Shown: in pieces, positions 17,827-26,896 of the stretch
How the letters are laid out: each line of letters begins with the position of its first letter
Position numbering within the stretch: the first letter of the stretch is position 1
Source: Chitinophagaceae bacterium 26-R-25
GTDB lineage: Bacteria > Bacteroidota > Bacteroidia > Chitinophagales > Chitinophagaceae
Length of the DNA: 64,000 nucleotides
Direction of reading: 5' to 3'
Assembly (NCBI GenBank): GCA_029906195.1
Contig: JARWSJ010000005.1
Location: 1-64,000 of the forward strand
The notes under the pieces: generated by a model
What the model saw: the letters and a program-made list of their open reading frames with translations, nothing else
Database searches by the model: none
Told to the model about the DNA's origin: nothing
Made by a program: the position numbers and the translations under genes

Positions 17827-20520
17827 ATGACAGCAGAACATCAGCGACTAACAGTGAACGCGAAGAAACCAGTGCCGTTGGAACAATGGGGGCCTTACTT
17901 AAGCGAGCGCCAATGGGGAACAGTAAGAGAAGATTACAGTTTGTACGGAGATGCATGGAACTATTTTCCGCATGACCACGCGGCCTGCCGGGTATATAAA
18001 TGGGGCGAAGATGGCCTCGCCGGAATTTCTGACTACTTTCAAAATTTATGCTTTGCCATTGCACTTTGGAACGGCAAAGATCCCATACTTAAAGAACGCT
18101 TATTCGGACTTACCAACAGCGAAGGCAATCATGGAGAAGACGTAAAAGAATTATACTACTACCTTGATAATGTGCCAACGCATTATTACATGCAATTCCT
18201 GTACAAATATCCTCAACAGGAATATCCATACAATAAGCTTTTGGCGAAGAACCGCAAACGTAGTAAAGCAGAAACAGAGTACGAGTTGCTTGACACCGGC
18301 ATATTCAATAACAATGAATATTATGACGTATACATTACTTATGCCAAGCAGGGACCACAGGATATTTTTATAAAGATTGATGTCAAAAACCGTTACCATA
18401 AGGAAGCAGAAATAACAGTGCTTCCAACATTGTGGTTTCACAACCGATGGGGAGAAGGTGGAGACGAAAAAAAACCATGCATCACCTACAACAATAAGAA
18501 TTCGGTTGTAGCCGAGCATGAACGCCTCGGCAAATACTATTTCTATTTCCAGCCTGCAGATACCTGGTTCTTTACAGAAAATGAGACAAACAAAGAAAAG
18601 GTGATGCACCTGCCAAATGATACGCCTTTTGTGAAAGATGCATTTCATAGGGCCATCGTAAATGGAGAAAATGTGGATGCGCTGCACAAAAAGAAATCGG
18701 GGACAAAATTTGCGCCGGTGTACAAACTACATGTGCCTGCCGGCGAGACGAAAACAATTTATTGCCGCCTCTCGAAATCGGCACTGGACACACCTTTCGG
18801 TCATGGTGCAGAAAACATTTTTAAGACAAGAAAGGAAGAAGCGGATATTTTCTATCGCTCGATATTGAAAAGTGATCCGCGGTCAGATCTTTTCCAGGTA
18901 CAGCGCCAGGCACTGGCGGGCCTGCTTTGGAGCAAACAATACTATCGTTACGACGTAGAAAAATGGCTAACAATTCCTGACGGCCTTTCGCCTATTCACC
19001 CAAACAGAAACCAGGGCCGCAATCACTTGTGGCAACATGTAAAGAACCAGGATATCATAGCCATGCCAGATAAATGGGAGTATCCGTGGTATGCCGCATG
19101 GGATCTGGCTTTTCATTGTATACCCATGGCGCTTGTTGATGCCAATTTTGCGAAGCATCAGCTACTGCTCATTATGCGTGAATGGTACATGAAGCCGGAT
19201 GGACAAATTCCTTCCTACGAGTGGAACTTCAGCGATGTGAATCCTCCTGTGCATGCATGGGCGGCAATGCAGGTTTACAGAATTGAAAAAGAAAAAACCG
19301 GCAAAGGAGATATTGTTTTCCTGAAAAGAATTTTTCAAAAACTGATCATCAATTTCACCTGGTGGATCAACCGCAAAGATGTTCGTGGAAACAACATTTT
19401 TGAAGGAGGATTTCTTGGCCTGGATAATATCGGCGTATTTAATCGCAGCCATTACTTCACACCGGAAATGAAATTGGAACAGGCTGATTGTACCGGCTGG
19501 ATGGGAATGTATGCCCTGAACATGATGGATATTGCGCTTGAGATCGCCATGGAAGATATCGGGTTCGAAGATACCGGAACCAAATTCTTTGAACACTTTG
19601 TATTGATTGCTGAAGCATTGAACGAACATACAATGTGGAACGCGGAAGACAAATTCTTTTACGACATTCTCAATCTTCCCGGCGAAGCACCAATGCCATT
19701 GCGCATACAATCGATCGTTGGTCTTACATCATTGTTTGCAGTGTCAATTATTGAGAGAAATACGCTCGATAAACTGAAAGACTTTACGAAGCGTATTTCG
19801 TGGTTTGAAGGCTACAGGAAAAAGAATAATCGCTTCTGGCCAAACGAAGAACGCGGCGACAGAGAAAAAATATTGCTATCGCTTATCCCCCGCGAAAAAC
19901 TCACTTACCTGCTACAAAAAATGCTGAATGAAGATCATTTTCTTTCACCCGGCGGCATAAGAGCGTTATCGAAATATCATGAAGCAAATCCTTACAGTGT
20001 TACGCTTGGGGGAATGGATCATACCATTCAATATGATCCGGGAGATAGTACTTCGGATATTTTTGGCGGAAACAGCAACTGGCGCGGGCCTGTGTGGATG
20101 CCGATCAACTATCTCATCATTCAATCCATCAGAAAATATGGAAAGTTTTATGGCGAGAGCGTGATGGTAGAATATCCTACCGGCAGTGGCAAGAAATTGA
20201 ACCTGGAAGAAGTGGCGGACGAATTGACACAACGTGTAATCAGCTTGTTTGAAAAAAACGAGGACAATGAGCGACGTTATAACGGGGACTACAACTGGTT
20301 CTACAAACAAAAAGGCAACGAGAACCTGGTATTATTTTACGAATATTTTCACGGCGATAACGGCACCGGACTTGGTGCCAATCACCAGACAGGTTGGACT
20401 GCTTTAATCGCAGATTTGATCAACAGTTTAACGCACAAGAAAACGGCTGAAGAAGCTATTCCGTTGAGTTTGTTTGAAGAGGCGGACGTGAGTGCGGAAC
20501 GCTTAACGCCAAACGCTTAA
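17827..20520 (+). CDS. Glycoside hydrolase family 63-type glucosidase
   Basis: An 897-residue cytosolic-looking enzyme (no signal peptide) of the MGH1/GH63-like group. It opens with LEQWGPYLSERQWGTVREDY and has an N-terminal beta-domain with TLWFHNRWGEGG. The (alpha/alpha)6 barrel contains WEYPWYAAWDLAFHCIPMAL (about residues 418-437), YEWNFSDVNPPVHAWAAMQV, EQADCTGWMGMYALNM and GGNSNWRGPVWMPINYLII. GH63 enzymes cleave alpha-glucosidic bonds; bacterial members act on alpha-glucosides or mannosylglycerate-type compounds. The final residues LTPNA and the stop are encoded by the AACGCTTAACGC repeat, so the original C-terminus may have been overwritten. Confidence 0.88.
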   Translation: MTAEHQRLTVNAKKPVPLEQWGPYLSERQWGTVREDYSLYGDAWNYFPHDHAACRVYKWGEDGLAGISDYFQNLCFAIALWNGKDPILKERLFGLTNSEGNHGEDVKELYYYLDNVPTHYYMQFLYKYPQQEYPYNKLLAKNRKRSKAETEYELLDTGIFNNNEYYDVYITYAKQGPQDIFIKIDVKNRYHKEAEITVLPTLWFHNRWGEGGDEKKPCITYNNKNSVVAEHERLGKYYFYFQPADTWFFTENETNKEKVMHLPNDTPFVKDAFHRAIVNGENVDALHKKKSGTKFAPVYKLHVPAGETKTIYCRLSKSALDTPFGHGAENIFKTRKEEADIFYRSILKSDPRSDLFQVQRQALAGLLWSKQYYRYDVEKWLTIPDGLSPIHPNRNQGRNHLWQHVKNQDIIAMPDKWEYPWYAAWDLAFHCIPMALVDANFAKHQLLLIMREWYMKPDGQIPSYEWNFSDVNPPVHAWAAMQVYRIEKEKTGKGDIVFLKRIFQKLIINFTWWINRKDVRGNNIFEGGFLGLDNIGVFNRSHYFTPEMKLEQADCTGWMGMYALNMMDIALEIAMEDIGFEDTGTKFFEHFVLIAEALNEHTMWNAEDKFFYDILNLPGEAPMPLRIQSIVGLTSLFAVSIIERNTLDKLKDFTKRISWFEGYRKKNNRFWPNEERGDREKILLSLIPREKLTYLLQKMLNEDHFLSPGGIRALSKYHEANPYSVTLGGMDHTIQYDPGDSTSDIFGGNSNWRGPVWMPINYLIIQSIRKYGKFYGESVMVEYPTGSGKKLNLEEVADELTQRVISLFEKNEDNERRYNGDYNWFYKQKGNENLVLFYEYFHGDNGTGLGANHQTGWTALIADLINSLTHKKTAEEAIPLSLFEEADVSAERLTPNA

Positions 20521-20611
20521 CGCCAAACGCTTAACGCTAAATGCCCAACGCTTAACGCAAGGAGCCCGAACTATTGGGACTGCGTTGAGCGTGTGGCGTT
20601 AGGCGTTAAGC
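20498..20611. repeat. Inverted repeat block, AACGCTTAACGC family
   Basis: Left arm 20498-20560 iterates AACGCTTAACGCC; right arm 20581-20611 reads GCGTT-AGGCGTTAAGC. It overlaps the last codons of the glucosidase. Confidence 0.85.
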
Positions 20612-20615
20612 AAAT

Positions 20616-20647
20616 AAAAAAGACAGAGCAAACACTCTGTCTTTTTA
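20616..20647. terminator. Bidirectional terminator, glucosidase / response regulator
   Basis: A-run, stem AGACAGAG/CTCTGTCT with six-base loop, T-run, between convergent genes. Confidence 0.85.
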
Positions 20648-20667
20648 TTTATCATTCATTTAAACAA

Positions 20668-21366
20668 TTACTCCTGAACTACAAGGCGGAAGCCGTTTCC
20701 GTGGATGTTAACGATTTCAATTTTGTCATCGTCCTTTAAGTATTTGCGGAGCTTCGCAATGTACACATCCATACTTCTACCATTGAAATAAGTATCGCTA
20801 CCCCATATTTTCTTCAATGCCTGATCTCTTGGAAGTAAGTCATTCAAGTGTTCGGCAAGCATTTTCAACAATTCATTTTCTTTAGGAGAAAGCGTTTGTG
20901 TTTTGCCACCATGGCTCAGTTCACGCAGTTTCGGATTGAAATGATAAGAGCCCAAATTGTATTCCTTATTCTCCTGCTCTTTGTTCAGATCTTCATTGCG
21001 TTTTAAGATCGCTTTTATTTTTAGCAATAAAACTTCGCTGTCGAACGGTTTAGTGATATAATCATCTGCACCCAGTTTATAGCCCTGAATAATATCTTCC
21101 TTCATTGTCTTTGCACTTAAGAAGAACAAAGGAATTTCAGGATCTACGTCGCGGATCGCTTCTGCAAGTGTAAAGCCGTCCATATGTGGCATCATAACGT
21201 CCAGAAGGCAGAGGTCAAATTTTTGGCGTTGAAAAGCTGCAAGACCAAGGCGGCCATCTCTTTCCAATACTACATCATAATCGTTTAGCTCGAGGTAATT
21301 TTTCAAGACCAATCCAAGGTTCTGATCATCTTCGCACAATAATATTGTTGCTTTCTTATCTTCCAT
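20668..21366 (-). CDS. OmpR-family response regulator
   Basis: A 232-residue two-component regulator. The receiver domain (residues 1-120) has the acidic pocket ILLCEDD, phospho-acceptor Asp56 in LCLLDVMMP, and the switch lysine in ADDYITKPFD. The C-terminal winged helix (about residues 130-230) has TLSPKENELLKMLAEH and SMDVYIAKLRKYLKDDDKIE, ending IVNIHGNGFRLV. It resembles RprY-type regulators of Bacteroidota. No histidine kinase lies nearby, so the partner is elsewhere and the signal is unknown. Confidence 0.93.
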   Translation of the reverse strand: MEDKKATILLCEDDQNLGLVLKNYLELNDYDVVLERDGRLGLAAFQRQKFDLCLLDVMMPHMDGFTLAEAIRDVDPEIPLFFLSAKTMKEDIIQGYKLGADDYITKPFDSEVLLLKIKAILKRNEDLNKEQENKEYNLGSYHFNPKLRELSHGGKTQTLSPKENELLKMLAEHLNDLLPRDQALKKIWGSDTYFNGRSMDVYIAKLRKYLKDDDKIEIVNIHGNGFRLVVQE

Positions 21367-21455
21367 GATTATACTTGTTTAGTAGAAAATAAAGTTAACC
21401 TATTTTGGCAAGGGTCAAAAGAGGCGCGTGTAATTTTTTGTTAAAGGAGACTGGG

Positions 21456-21554
21456 CATAACGCCTAACGCTCAATGCTTAACGCTAAAAGCCAAACGCAG
21501 GCGACATAGCTTAGCAGCAGCGTTAAGCCTTGAGCGTTCTGCCTTAAGCATTAA
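21456..21554. repeat. Inverted repeat block, AACGCTTAACGC family
   Basis: Left arm 21456-21502, right arm 21515-21554. The right arm carries the -33 element of the GroES-like gene promoter. Confidence 0.8.
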
Positions 21555-21559
21555 CTTTG
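21530..21559 (+). promoter_or_regulatory. Promoter of the GroES-like gene
   Basis: TTG (21530-21532), a 19-bp spacer, then TAACTTTG (21552-21559): an exact Bacteroidota promoter. It lies mostly inside the right arm of the repeat block and starts transcription just before ATG 21579. Confidence 0.75.
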
Positions 21560-21578
21560 TTCAAAATCTAATGCCAAA

Positions 21579-21950
21579 ATGCATATCACAAACGACAATA
21601 AAATAAAGAAGCTGATAGTAATAGGAGACCGTGTATTGATTCGTTTAACCAAACCCAATGAACGCACGGAAAGCGGCTTGTACTTGCCGCCAGGCATACA
21701 AGAGAAAGAAAAAGTACAACAAGGCTATATCATCAAAACCGGCCCCGGATATGCCATTCCGGTCCCCACAGAAGATGAGCCATGGAAACAGGATGACGAC
21801 AAAGTAAAATACATCCCTCTACAAGCCAAAGAAGGCGACCTCGCCATCTTTCTTTTAAGCGGCGCCACAGAAGTAATCTACGAAGGCGATAAATACTATA
21901 TCGTGCCTCAGGGTGCTATTTTGTTGCTGGAAAGAGAAGAAGAATTGTAA
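21579..21950 (+). CDS. GroES-like co-chaperone (Cpn10 fold)
   Basis: A 123-residue protein with a Cpn10 fold: VIGDRVLIRLTKPNERTESG at about residues 15-34, then QEKEKVQQGYIIKTGPG and LQAKEGDLAIFLLSGATEVI. It ends YEGDKYYIVPQGAILLLERE. It is longer than canonical GroES (about 95 residues), carries an insertion around TEDEPWKQDDDK, and has no groEL neighbour. It is probably a divergent paralogue rather than the main GroES. It has a well-formed promoter and starts at the only suitable ATG. Confidence 0.85.
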   Translation: MHITNDNKIKKLIVIGDRVLIRLTKPNERTESGLYLPPGIQEKEKVQQGYIIKTGPGYAIPVPTEDEPWKQDDDKVKYIPLQAKEGDLAIFLLSGATEVIYEGDKYYIVPQGAILLLEREEEL

Positions 21951-22085
21951 TTAATAATTAATAAAGAATAATTAATAGGGTGGCGGCGAAATGGTTTACA
22001 GCTATCTATGTTTTGGCCAATAAAACAAAGGCGGCATCCAATATTGAATGCCGCCTTATTAATTATTCTTTATTAATTATTAATT
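21948..22085. repeat. AT-rich inverted repeat block, AATTAATAATTAATAAAG family
   Basis: Left arm 21948-21977 pairs with right arm 22056-22085 and encloses the terminator hairpin. It touches the stop codons of both convergent genes. Confidence 0.8.
22028..22057. terminator. Bidirectional terminator, GroES-like / dehydrogenase
   Basis: Perfect 10-bp stem AAGGCGGCAT/ATGCCGCCTT with an inner CAATATTG palindrome. Confidence 0.8.
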
Positions 22086-23004
22086 ACAAGCCCAGCTTAT
22101 CCAGCACCACCTTCGCCATTTTATAAAACGCTTCATGGCTGTAGCCAGCAATGTGTGGCGTAACGATTACGTTGTGCTGTGCAAGTAACCAATCAAGTTC
22201 CGTTTTCTGCTCAGGGGTATATGTATCGAGCTTTTCATTTTCCAAAACATCCAACGCTGCTGCAGTTATTTTACCATTTTTCAAAGCATTGATGACAGCG
22301 GCAGTGTCGTGTACCTTGCCACGGCTGCAATTGAGGAAGTATGGTTTCTGCTGAAGACTGTTGAAGAAATCATCATTCGCCATGTGACGCGTTTCTTCAG
22401 TTAGCGGTACGTGGAAGCTCACTACATCTGCATACCTGCCGATCTGTTCAAGGTTTGCTTCGTGGATATTGCCCTTGGCAAAACCATACTTGTATTTATC
22501 ATAAGCAAGAACGGTAACGTCAAAAGAAGAAAGCACTTTGGCAAACGCCTGTCCGGTATTTCCAAAGCCGATCAAACCAACCGTTCTTCCGGTAAGCTCG
22601 GTACCACGATTGGCATCACGGATCCATTTCCATTCCCTCACTTCCTGCTGGCTGATGGAAATTTTGTTCATCATGTTTAGCAAAAGGCCCAGGGCATGTT
22701 CGCCTACGGCGTTTCTGTTTCCCTCCGGGCTGCTTTCACACTGTATGCCTTTGCTTTGCGCATAAGGAACATCGATCAGTTCCATGCCGCTGCCCAGTCG
22801 CCCAATCCATTTGAGTTTTGGGGCCGCATCCAGTATGTTCTTATCTATTCTTAAACGGGTAGTAACAATTAAACCATCTGCGTCAGCAATGGCATCCTTC
22901 AATTCATCGTAAGTTATTTGCGGAGCATAAATTACTTCATATCCGTTTTCAGTAAGTCTTTCCTTTAGGTAGTCGTGTACTTTGGCAGTTATAATGGCCT
23001 TCAT
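22084..23004 (-). CDS. D-isomer 2-hydroxyacid dehydrogenase
   Basis: A 306-residue NAD-dependent dehydrogenase of the phosphoglycerate dehydrogenase superfamily. Its substrate domain surrounds the Rossmann domain with [20 protein letters not shown] (about residues 139-158). The catalytic set is visible: Arg in [13 protein letters not shown], Glu in [15 protein letters not shown] and His in [15 protein letters not shown]. The length fits single-domain-pair PGDH-like enzymes without a regulatory ACT domain. Serine biosynthesis is possible but no serC or serB neighbour supports it, so the substrate stays open. Confidence 0.9.
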   Translation of the reverse strand: MKAIITAKVHDYLKERLTENGYEVIYAPQITYDELKDAIADADGLIVTTRLRIDKNILDAAPKLKWIGRLGSGMELIDVPYAQSKGIQCESSPEGNRNAVGEHALGLLLNMMNKISISQQEVREWKWIRDANRGTELTGRTVGLIGFGNTGQAFAKVLSSFDVTVLAYDKYKYGFAKGNIHEANLEQIGRYADVVSFHVPLTEETRHMANDDFFNSLQQKPYFLNCSRGKVHDTAAVINALKNGKITAAALDVLENEKLDTYTPEQKTELDWLLAQHNVIVTPHIAGYSHEAFYKMAKVVLDKLGL

Positions 23005-23022
23005 TGTAGTAAGTTAGAAGTC

Positions 23023-23090
23023 GAAAATTAAAAGGCAAATGTCAAAAACCGTTTACATCTTGAGCTTTTTGACTTTTAAATTTTTAATAG
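23023..23090. repeat. Inverted repeat block, AAAAGTCAAAAA family
   Basis: GTCGAAAATTAAAAG and GTCAAAAA on the left, TTTTTGACTTTTAAATTTTT on the right. It occupies the rsmA-dehydrogenase gap. Confidence 0.7.
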
Positions 23091-23846
23091 TTAGTAGTTC
23101 ATCAAGAAAGTGAGTTTCGCAAAATCTTCAACCGTCAATTGCTCGGCTCGTTTATTAAAAATTTCGTCTTTCAAAACCTCGGGAGTAAACAACCCTTTTA
23201 CGGCGTTGCGCAATGTTTTACGGCGCTGGTTAAACGCAGTTTTAACGAGGTTAAAAAATGCTTTTTCACTTTTCATTTCAGGAACGTTTGCTCGTGGTAC
23301 CAATCGAATAACGCCGCTCATTACTTTGGGTGGGGGGTTAAAGCAATTTTGATGCACATCAAACAAATACTCCACCTTGTAAAAAGCCTGTACCAACACA
23401 CTCAGTACTCCGTACACTTTATTGCCCGAAGGTGCGGCTACTCTTTGCGCCACTTCCTTTTGAAACATACCCACAACAATCTCAACATCCTCTTTCCATT
23501 CCAGCACTTTAAAAAGTATTTGCGTAGAAATATTGTACGGGAAATTGCCTACAATTGTAAACTTACCCTCAAAAGGTTTGTCAACGTCCAGGAAGCTTTT
23601 GTGAATGATCTTGTCCTGTAAAACGGGGTATGTTTTATGAAGAAAGGCTACCTTTTCGTCATCTAATTCTACCGCCTTAAACGTGATATCCGGAATTTCG
23701 ATCAGGTATTTCGTAAGTGCCCCTCCGCCCGGGCCCACTTCCAGCAATTGTTTATAAGGATGTGCCTGCAAAGCATTCACAATCTTTTTACAGATATTTT
23801 CATCCTTCAAAAAATGCTGACCGAGGGATTTTTTTAGTGTATACAT
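23091..23846 (-). CDS. rsmA: 16S rRNA dimethyladenosine transferase RsmA (KsgA)
   Basis: A 251-residue SAM methyltransferase that dimethylates A1518 and A1519 of 16S rRNA. It begins KKSLGQHFLKDENICKKIV; the SAM loop is LEVGPGGGALTKYL (about residues 35-48), and the catalytic motif VGNFPYNIS is the family N-L/F-P-Y. MFQKEVAQRVAA, FNPPPKVMSGVIRLVPR and the C-terminal FNQRRKTLRNAVKGL complete the family. Just upstream, on its strand, are two boxes, TATTTTTG (23861-23854) and TAACTTTG (23871-23864). The first ends 7 nt from the ATG, implying a very short leader. Confidence 0.95.
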   Translation of the reverse strand: MYTLKKSLGQHFLKDENICKKIVNALQAHPYKQLLEVGPGGGALTKYLIEIPDITFKAVELDDEKVAFLHKTYPVLQDKIIHKSFLDVDKPFEGKFTIVGNFPYNISTQILFKVLEWKEDVEIVVGMFQKEVAQRVAAPSGNKVYGVLSVLVQAFYKVEYLFDVHQNCFNPPPKVMSGVIRLVPRANVPEMKSEKAFFNLVKTAFNQRRKTLRNAVKGLFTPEVLKDEIFNKRAEQLTVEDFAKLTFLMNY

Positions 23847-23872
23847 GTGGGGGCAAAAATAGGCAAAGTTAG

Positions 23873-24078
23873 CGGAGAGTGGAGAATTGAGAGTTGAGAG
23901 TTGAGAATGTGACGACTGAATAACCGATTAACTGAATAACTGAAAGCTGTATTTTGGTCGGAGCCTCTTGGCTCGCATACCCTAACAACCCACGACAAAC
24001 TAACAACTTCACTTTCAACTTTCAATTTTCAATTTTCCATTCTCAACTCTCCACTCTCAATTCTCAACTCCCCACTAA
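23873..24078. repeat. Inverted repeat block, GAGAGTTGAGA family (with GAATAACTGA insert)
   Basis: Left arm 23873-23910 (GGAGAATTGAGAGTTGAGAG), right arm 24024-24075 (CTCAACTCTCCACTCTC). It lies between divergently transcribed rsmA and pdxA. Confidence 0.8.
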
Positions 24079-24113
24079 TTCCTTACCTTTAAGCCTCAAA
24101 TTGTTTTTACAGC

Positions 24114-25217
24114 ATGCATACAACTTCTTCTGAGCAACACAAACCGGTTATCGGAATTTCTTGCGGAGACTTAAACGGCATTGGTTTGGAGCTGATTATT
24201 AAGGCTTTATCTGACAATCGCCTTCTTGATCAATGTACTCCTATTGTATTTGCATCTAACAAGTCCATCAACTTTTATCGTAAATCACTGGCCGATATAA
24301 ACTTCAATTATCAGAGTATTAAGGACTTTACACGCATCAGTCCTAAGCAGGTGAACATTTATAATTGCTGGGAAGAAGAGGTTGCCATTACACCGGGACA
24401 ACTGAATGAAATCGGTGGCAAGTATGCGGTAAAATCATTGACCATAGCGGTGGAAGCTTTGCGAGACGGTCACATTGACGGTCTGGTAACAGCTCCGATC
24501 CATAAGAAAAATGTGCAATCAGAAGGCTTTAACTATACCGGACACACGCCTTACTTAAAAGACGCGATGAACGCGAAAGATGTTTTGATGTTCATGGTGG
24601 CGGAAAACATTAAAGTAGGTTTGGTTACAGAGCACGTTCCTGTTGCTGAGATTGCAAAACACATTACACAGGAGGCAATTCTTTCCAAGCTGGCAATTAT
24701 GCACGAAAGCCTGATCAAAGATTTTGGCATCGACAAACCACGCATCGCTGTTCTCGGTCTCAATCCACATGCCGGCGATGAAGGTTTGATTGGCAATGAA
24801 GAAGAAAAAATCATTAAACCGGCGATCCAGGCGTTCAGACAGAACAACAATGCTTTAGTGTTTGGTGCATATAGTGCCGATGCGTTTTTCGCAAGAGGCA
24901 TGCATGAAAGATTTGACGGCGTGTTGGCAATGTATCACGACCAGGGATTGATTCCTTTTAAATCATTGGCTATTGGCGAAGGGGTGAACTTCACAGCAGG
25001 CTTGAACGTTGTCCGCACTTCTCCTGATCATGGGACCGCATTTGACATCGCAGGAAAAAACAAAGCTTCTTATACCTCTTTTGTTGCATCGATATTCACC
25101 TGCATCGATATTGCCTCTGCAAGAAAAGGTTATGTAGATAGAAACAGAAATCCATTGAAGAAGATCACTGCGAGCATTTTGGCGAATGCAGTGGATGAGA
25201 GAATAGACTTGGAATAA
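24114..25217 (+). CDS. pdxA: 4-hydroxythreonine-4-phosphate dehydrogenase
   Basis: A 367-residue NAD-dependent enzyme of pyridoxal-5'-phosphate synthesis. It begins KPVIGISCGDLNGIGLELII; the metal-binding histidines lie in FNYTGHTPYLKDAM (about residue 145), LGLNPHAGDEGLIG and LAMYHDQGLIPFKSL. C-terminal landmarks are NVVRTSPDHGTAFDIAGKNK. It is slightly longer than E. coli PdxA because of an insertion before HAGD-like elements. It is monocistronic and divergent from rsmA; pdxA next to ksgA is a recurring linkage in bacteria. Confidence 0.95.
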   Translation: MHTTSSEQHKPVIGISCGDLNGIGLELIIKALSDNRLLDQCTPIVFASNKSINFYRKSLADINFNYQSIKDFTRISPKQVNIYNCWEEEVAITPGQLNEIGGKYAVKSLTIAVEALRDGHIDGLVTAPIHKKNVQSEGFNYTGHTPYLKDAMNAKDVLMFMVAENIKVGLVTEHVPVAEIAKHITQEAILSKLAIMHESLIKDFGIDKPRIAVLGLNPHAGDEGLIGNEEEKIIKPAIQAFRQNNNALVFGAYSADAFFARGMHERFDGVLAMYHDQGLIPFKSLAIGEGVNFTAGLNVVRTSPDHGTAFDIAGKNKASYTSFVASIFTCIDIASARKGYVDRNRNPLKKITASILANAVDERIDLE

Positions 25218-25418
25218 AGTTGTTGGTTGATAGTTGTTAGTAAAACTGGACAATCAACGTTTAAAATAAATTACGGCCAGATCAGCAATGATCCGGCCGT
25301 TTTTGGTTTAAGGGATAAACAAAGTAGTTGTTAGTTGTTAGTGGAGCTTGCTCTTCCATTTTCAAAAGCAAATATTGACCTTCAAGTCTAACAACCAACA
25401 ACTATCAACTAACAACTC
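25218..25418. repeat. Inverted repeat block, GTTGTTAGTTG family
   Basis: GTTGGTTGATAGTTGTTAGT (25220-25240) and GTTGTTAGTTGTTAGT (25328-25343) face CAACCAACAACTATC (25391 onward). It lies between convergent genes around a terminator. Confidence 0.8.
25273..25304. terminator. Bidirectional terminator pdxA / DUF1361
   Basis: Stem ACGGCCAGATCA/TGATCCGGCCGT with one mismatch, GCAA loop, T-run. Confidence 0.8.
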
Positions 25419-26107
25419 TACTCAATCGCCTTGCTCATTTTCTTCAATCCTGCATACAATAAACTCAGGAAAATACTCCAGCCCACAACCATTATCCACA
25501 CATCTCTATTCTGCACCGGATGAAAAATGATGCGGTAGATATCACACATTAAATGGAATGGATTGGAAACGATATCCCAACTGTTGTAGCGCCAGTATCT
25601 TCCTATATAAATTCCAAGAGCATTGAGAAACATTACAGGATATAACAACAGCCATTCATTCTTCACATTCCATAGAGCATTGATCATTTTTCCAATATGC
25701 CTGATCGACAGAATGCCCAGCAGCAATCCGTTCCACGCAAACGACATGATAAGCAAAAGGTCGAACCACATGGGCGTAGTGTGCATTTCACTCAAATGAA
25801 ACAGATCTGTGATGATGTAAAATGCATTGGGCACAAAAAGCAGCCACACGATAAACAGCACGCTGAACAGCCATTTGTTTTGAATGAACACAAATTTTCG
25901 CGTCATTAATCGCGACATGAAGAATGGTGCGAATGCCAGCAACAAATTCCAACATAAAGACAGAAAAGTTATTTTGCCTGTATACAAAACCCTTGCCACC
26001 GACAGAAAAATACTGAAGCTGCAACTGGTAAATAAAAACTTCTCTGCCTCGTTCTTAATGCTGCAGATGCGTTGAATTGTTTTTGATAAATAAAGAACTC
26101 GTGTCAT
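25418..26107 (-). CDS. DUF1361 membrane protein
   Basis: A 229-residue protein with about six transmembrane helices. Conserved DUF1361 motifs are visible: LFVPNAFYIITDLFHL (about residues 90-105), TPMWFDLLLIMSFAWNGLLL and LNALGIYIGRYWRYNSWDIV. The function of the family is unknown. The start ATGA overlaps the stop of the diacylglycerol kinase-like gene, making it the last gene of a leftward membrane-protein cluster that begins at 29474. Confidence 0.85.
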   Translation of the reverse strand: MTRVLYLSKTIQRICSIKNEAEKFLFTSCSFSIFLSVARVLYTGKITFLSLCWNLLLAFAPFFMSRLMTRKFVFIQNKWLFSVLFIVWLLFVPNAFYIITDLFHLSEMHTTPMWFDLLLIMSFAWNGLLLGILSIRHIGKMINALWNVKNEWLLLYPVMFLNALGIYIGRYWRYNSWDIVSNPFHLMCDIYRIIFHPVQNRDVWIMVVGWSIFLSLLYAGLKKMSKAIE

Positions 26108-26472
26108 AAAAACTTTGGGATAAAAATGATTAAGGCAATTATGATTGAAATGATAGCAGCAATCAGCACAGCCCCGGCGGCCATGTCTTTTATGAGTTTT
26201 ACATTGAGGTGCATTTCGGGATGCAGGTGATCCATTATCTTTTCAATGGCAGTGTTGATCAGTTCCATTGTCCACACAAAACCGATGCACAACAAAATGG
26301 CGATCCATTCTGTTCCTGATATCTTCATGTAAAAAGAAAACACTACAATAGCAATCGTGGCAATAAAATGAAGCCATGCATTGTGTTCATATTTCACAAA
26401 ATTTACGATGCCATTGAAGGCGTATGAAAATGCTTTAAGCCTTGCTGCTATTGAAAAAGGTTTGTCTTGCAT
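26104..26472 (-). CDS. Diacylglycerol kinase-family protein (DgkA type)
   Basis: A 122-residue integral membrane kinase with three transmembrane segments. The active-site signature is ELINTAIEKIMDHLHPEMH (about residues 70-88), with KLIKDMAAGAVLIAAI after it, as in DgkA and undecaprenol kinases. It recycles diacylglycerol or phosphorylates undecaprenol at the inner membrane. It overlaps the DUF1361 gene by four bases (ATGA) and follows a small membrane protein gene by 10 bp. Confidence 0.9.
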   Translation of the reverse strand: MQDKPFSIAARLKAFSYAFNGIVNFVKYEHNAWLHFIATIAIVVFSFYMKISGTEWIAILLCIGFVWTMELINTAIEKIMDHLHPEMHLNVKLIKDMAAGAVLIAAIISIIIALIIFIPKFL

Positions 26473-26482
26473 GATTGAAATT

Positions 26483-26896
26483 TTATGAGATAACTGTTTC
26501 CTCTGAAGTTACATCATTCAATTTTCTCAATGGTTTAATGGAAAAAATGCAGGCAATTAAAATGGATAAAAAGTTTAAACCTATAATCATTTGCAAATCT
26601 CCAAAACCCCGGGCTCCAAAGATTGCAATAAGAACTGCCCAAAACAGGCCGGCAAGCAGAACCAAAAAAAAATAAGTATTTAAAAATCTCGCCCCAAATG
26701 TGTTAGATAACATACAAGCCAGTTTGATGCAATAATTTGCAACAAAAGGAATTGGTATCGTTATGATCGCACCAACTATCAATATAGCAAACACTTCGCT
26801 CCATTGCCGTGTCCAGGCTCCTATCATTACTGCGTTTATTATTACTGTGAAAAACCAAATCCGTAAAGCTGTTAACAAGACTTCTATCGATTTCAT
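26483..26896 (-). CDS. Hypothetical four-helix membrane protein
   Basis: A 137-residue protein with four predicted transmembrane segments (IWFFTVIINAVMIGAW, VFAILIVGAIITIPIPFVAN, LNTYFFLVLLAGLFWAVLIA, MIIGLNFLSILIACIFSI). No family is recognised. It overlaps the DUF4173-like gene upstream by four bases (ATGA) and ends 10 bp before the diacylglycerol kinase-like gene, so it is translated within that operon. Confidence 0.8.
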   Translation of the reverse strand: MKSIEVLLTALRIWFFTVIINAVMIGAWTRQWSEVFAILIVGAIITIPIPFVANYCIKLACMLSNTFGARFLNTYFFLVLLAGLFWAVLIAIFGARGFGDLQMIIGLNFLSILIACIFSIKPLRKLNDVTSEETVIS

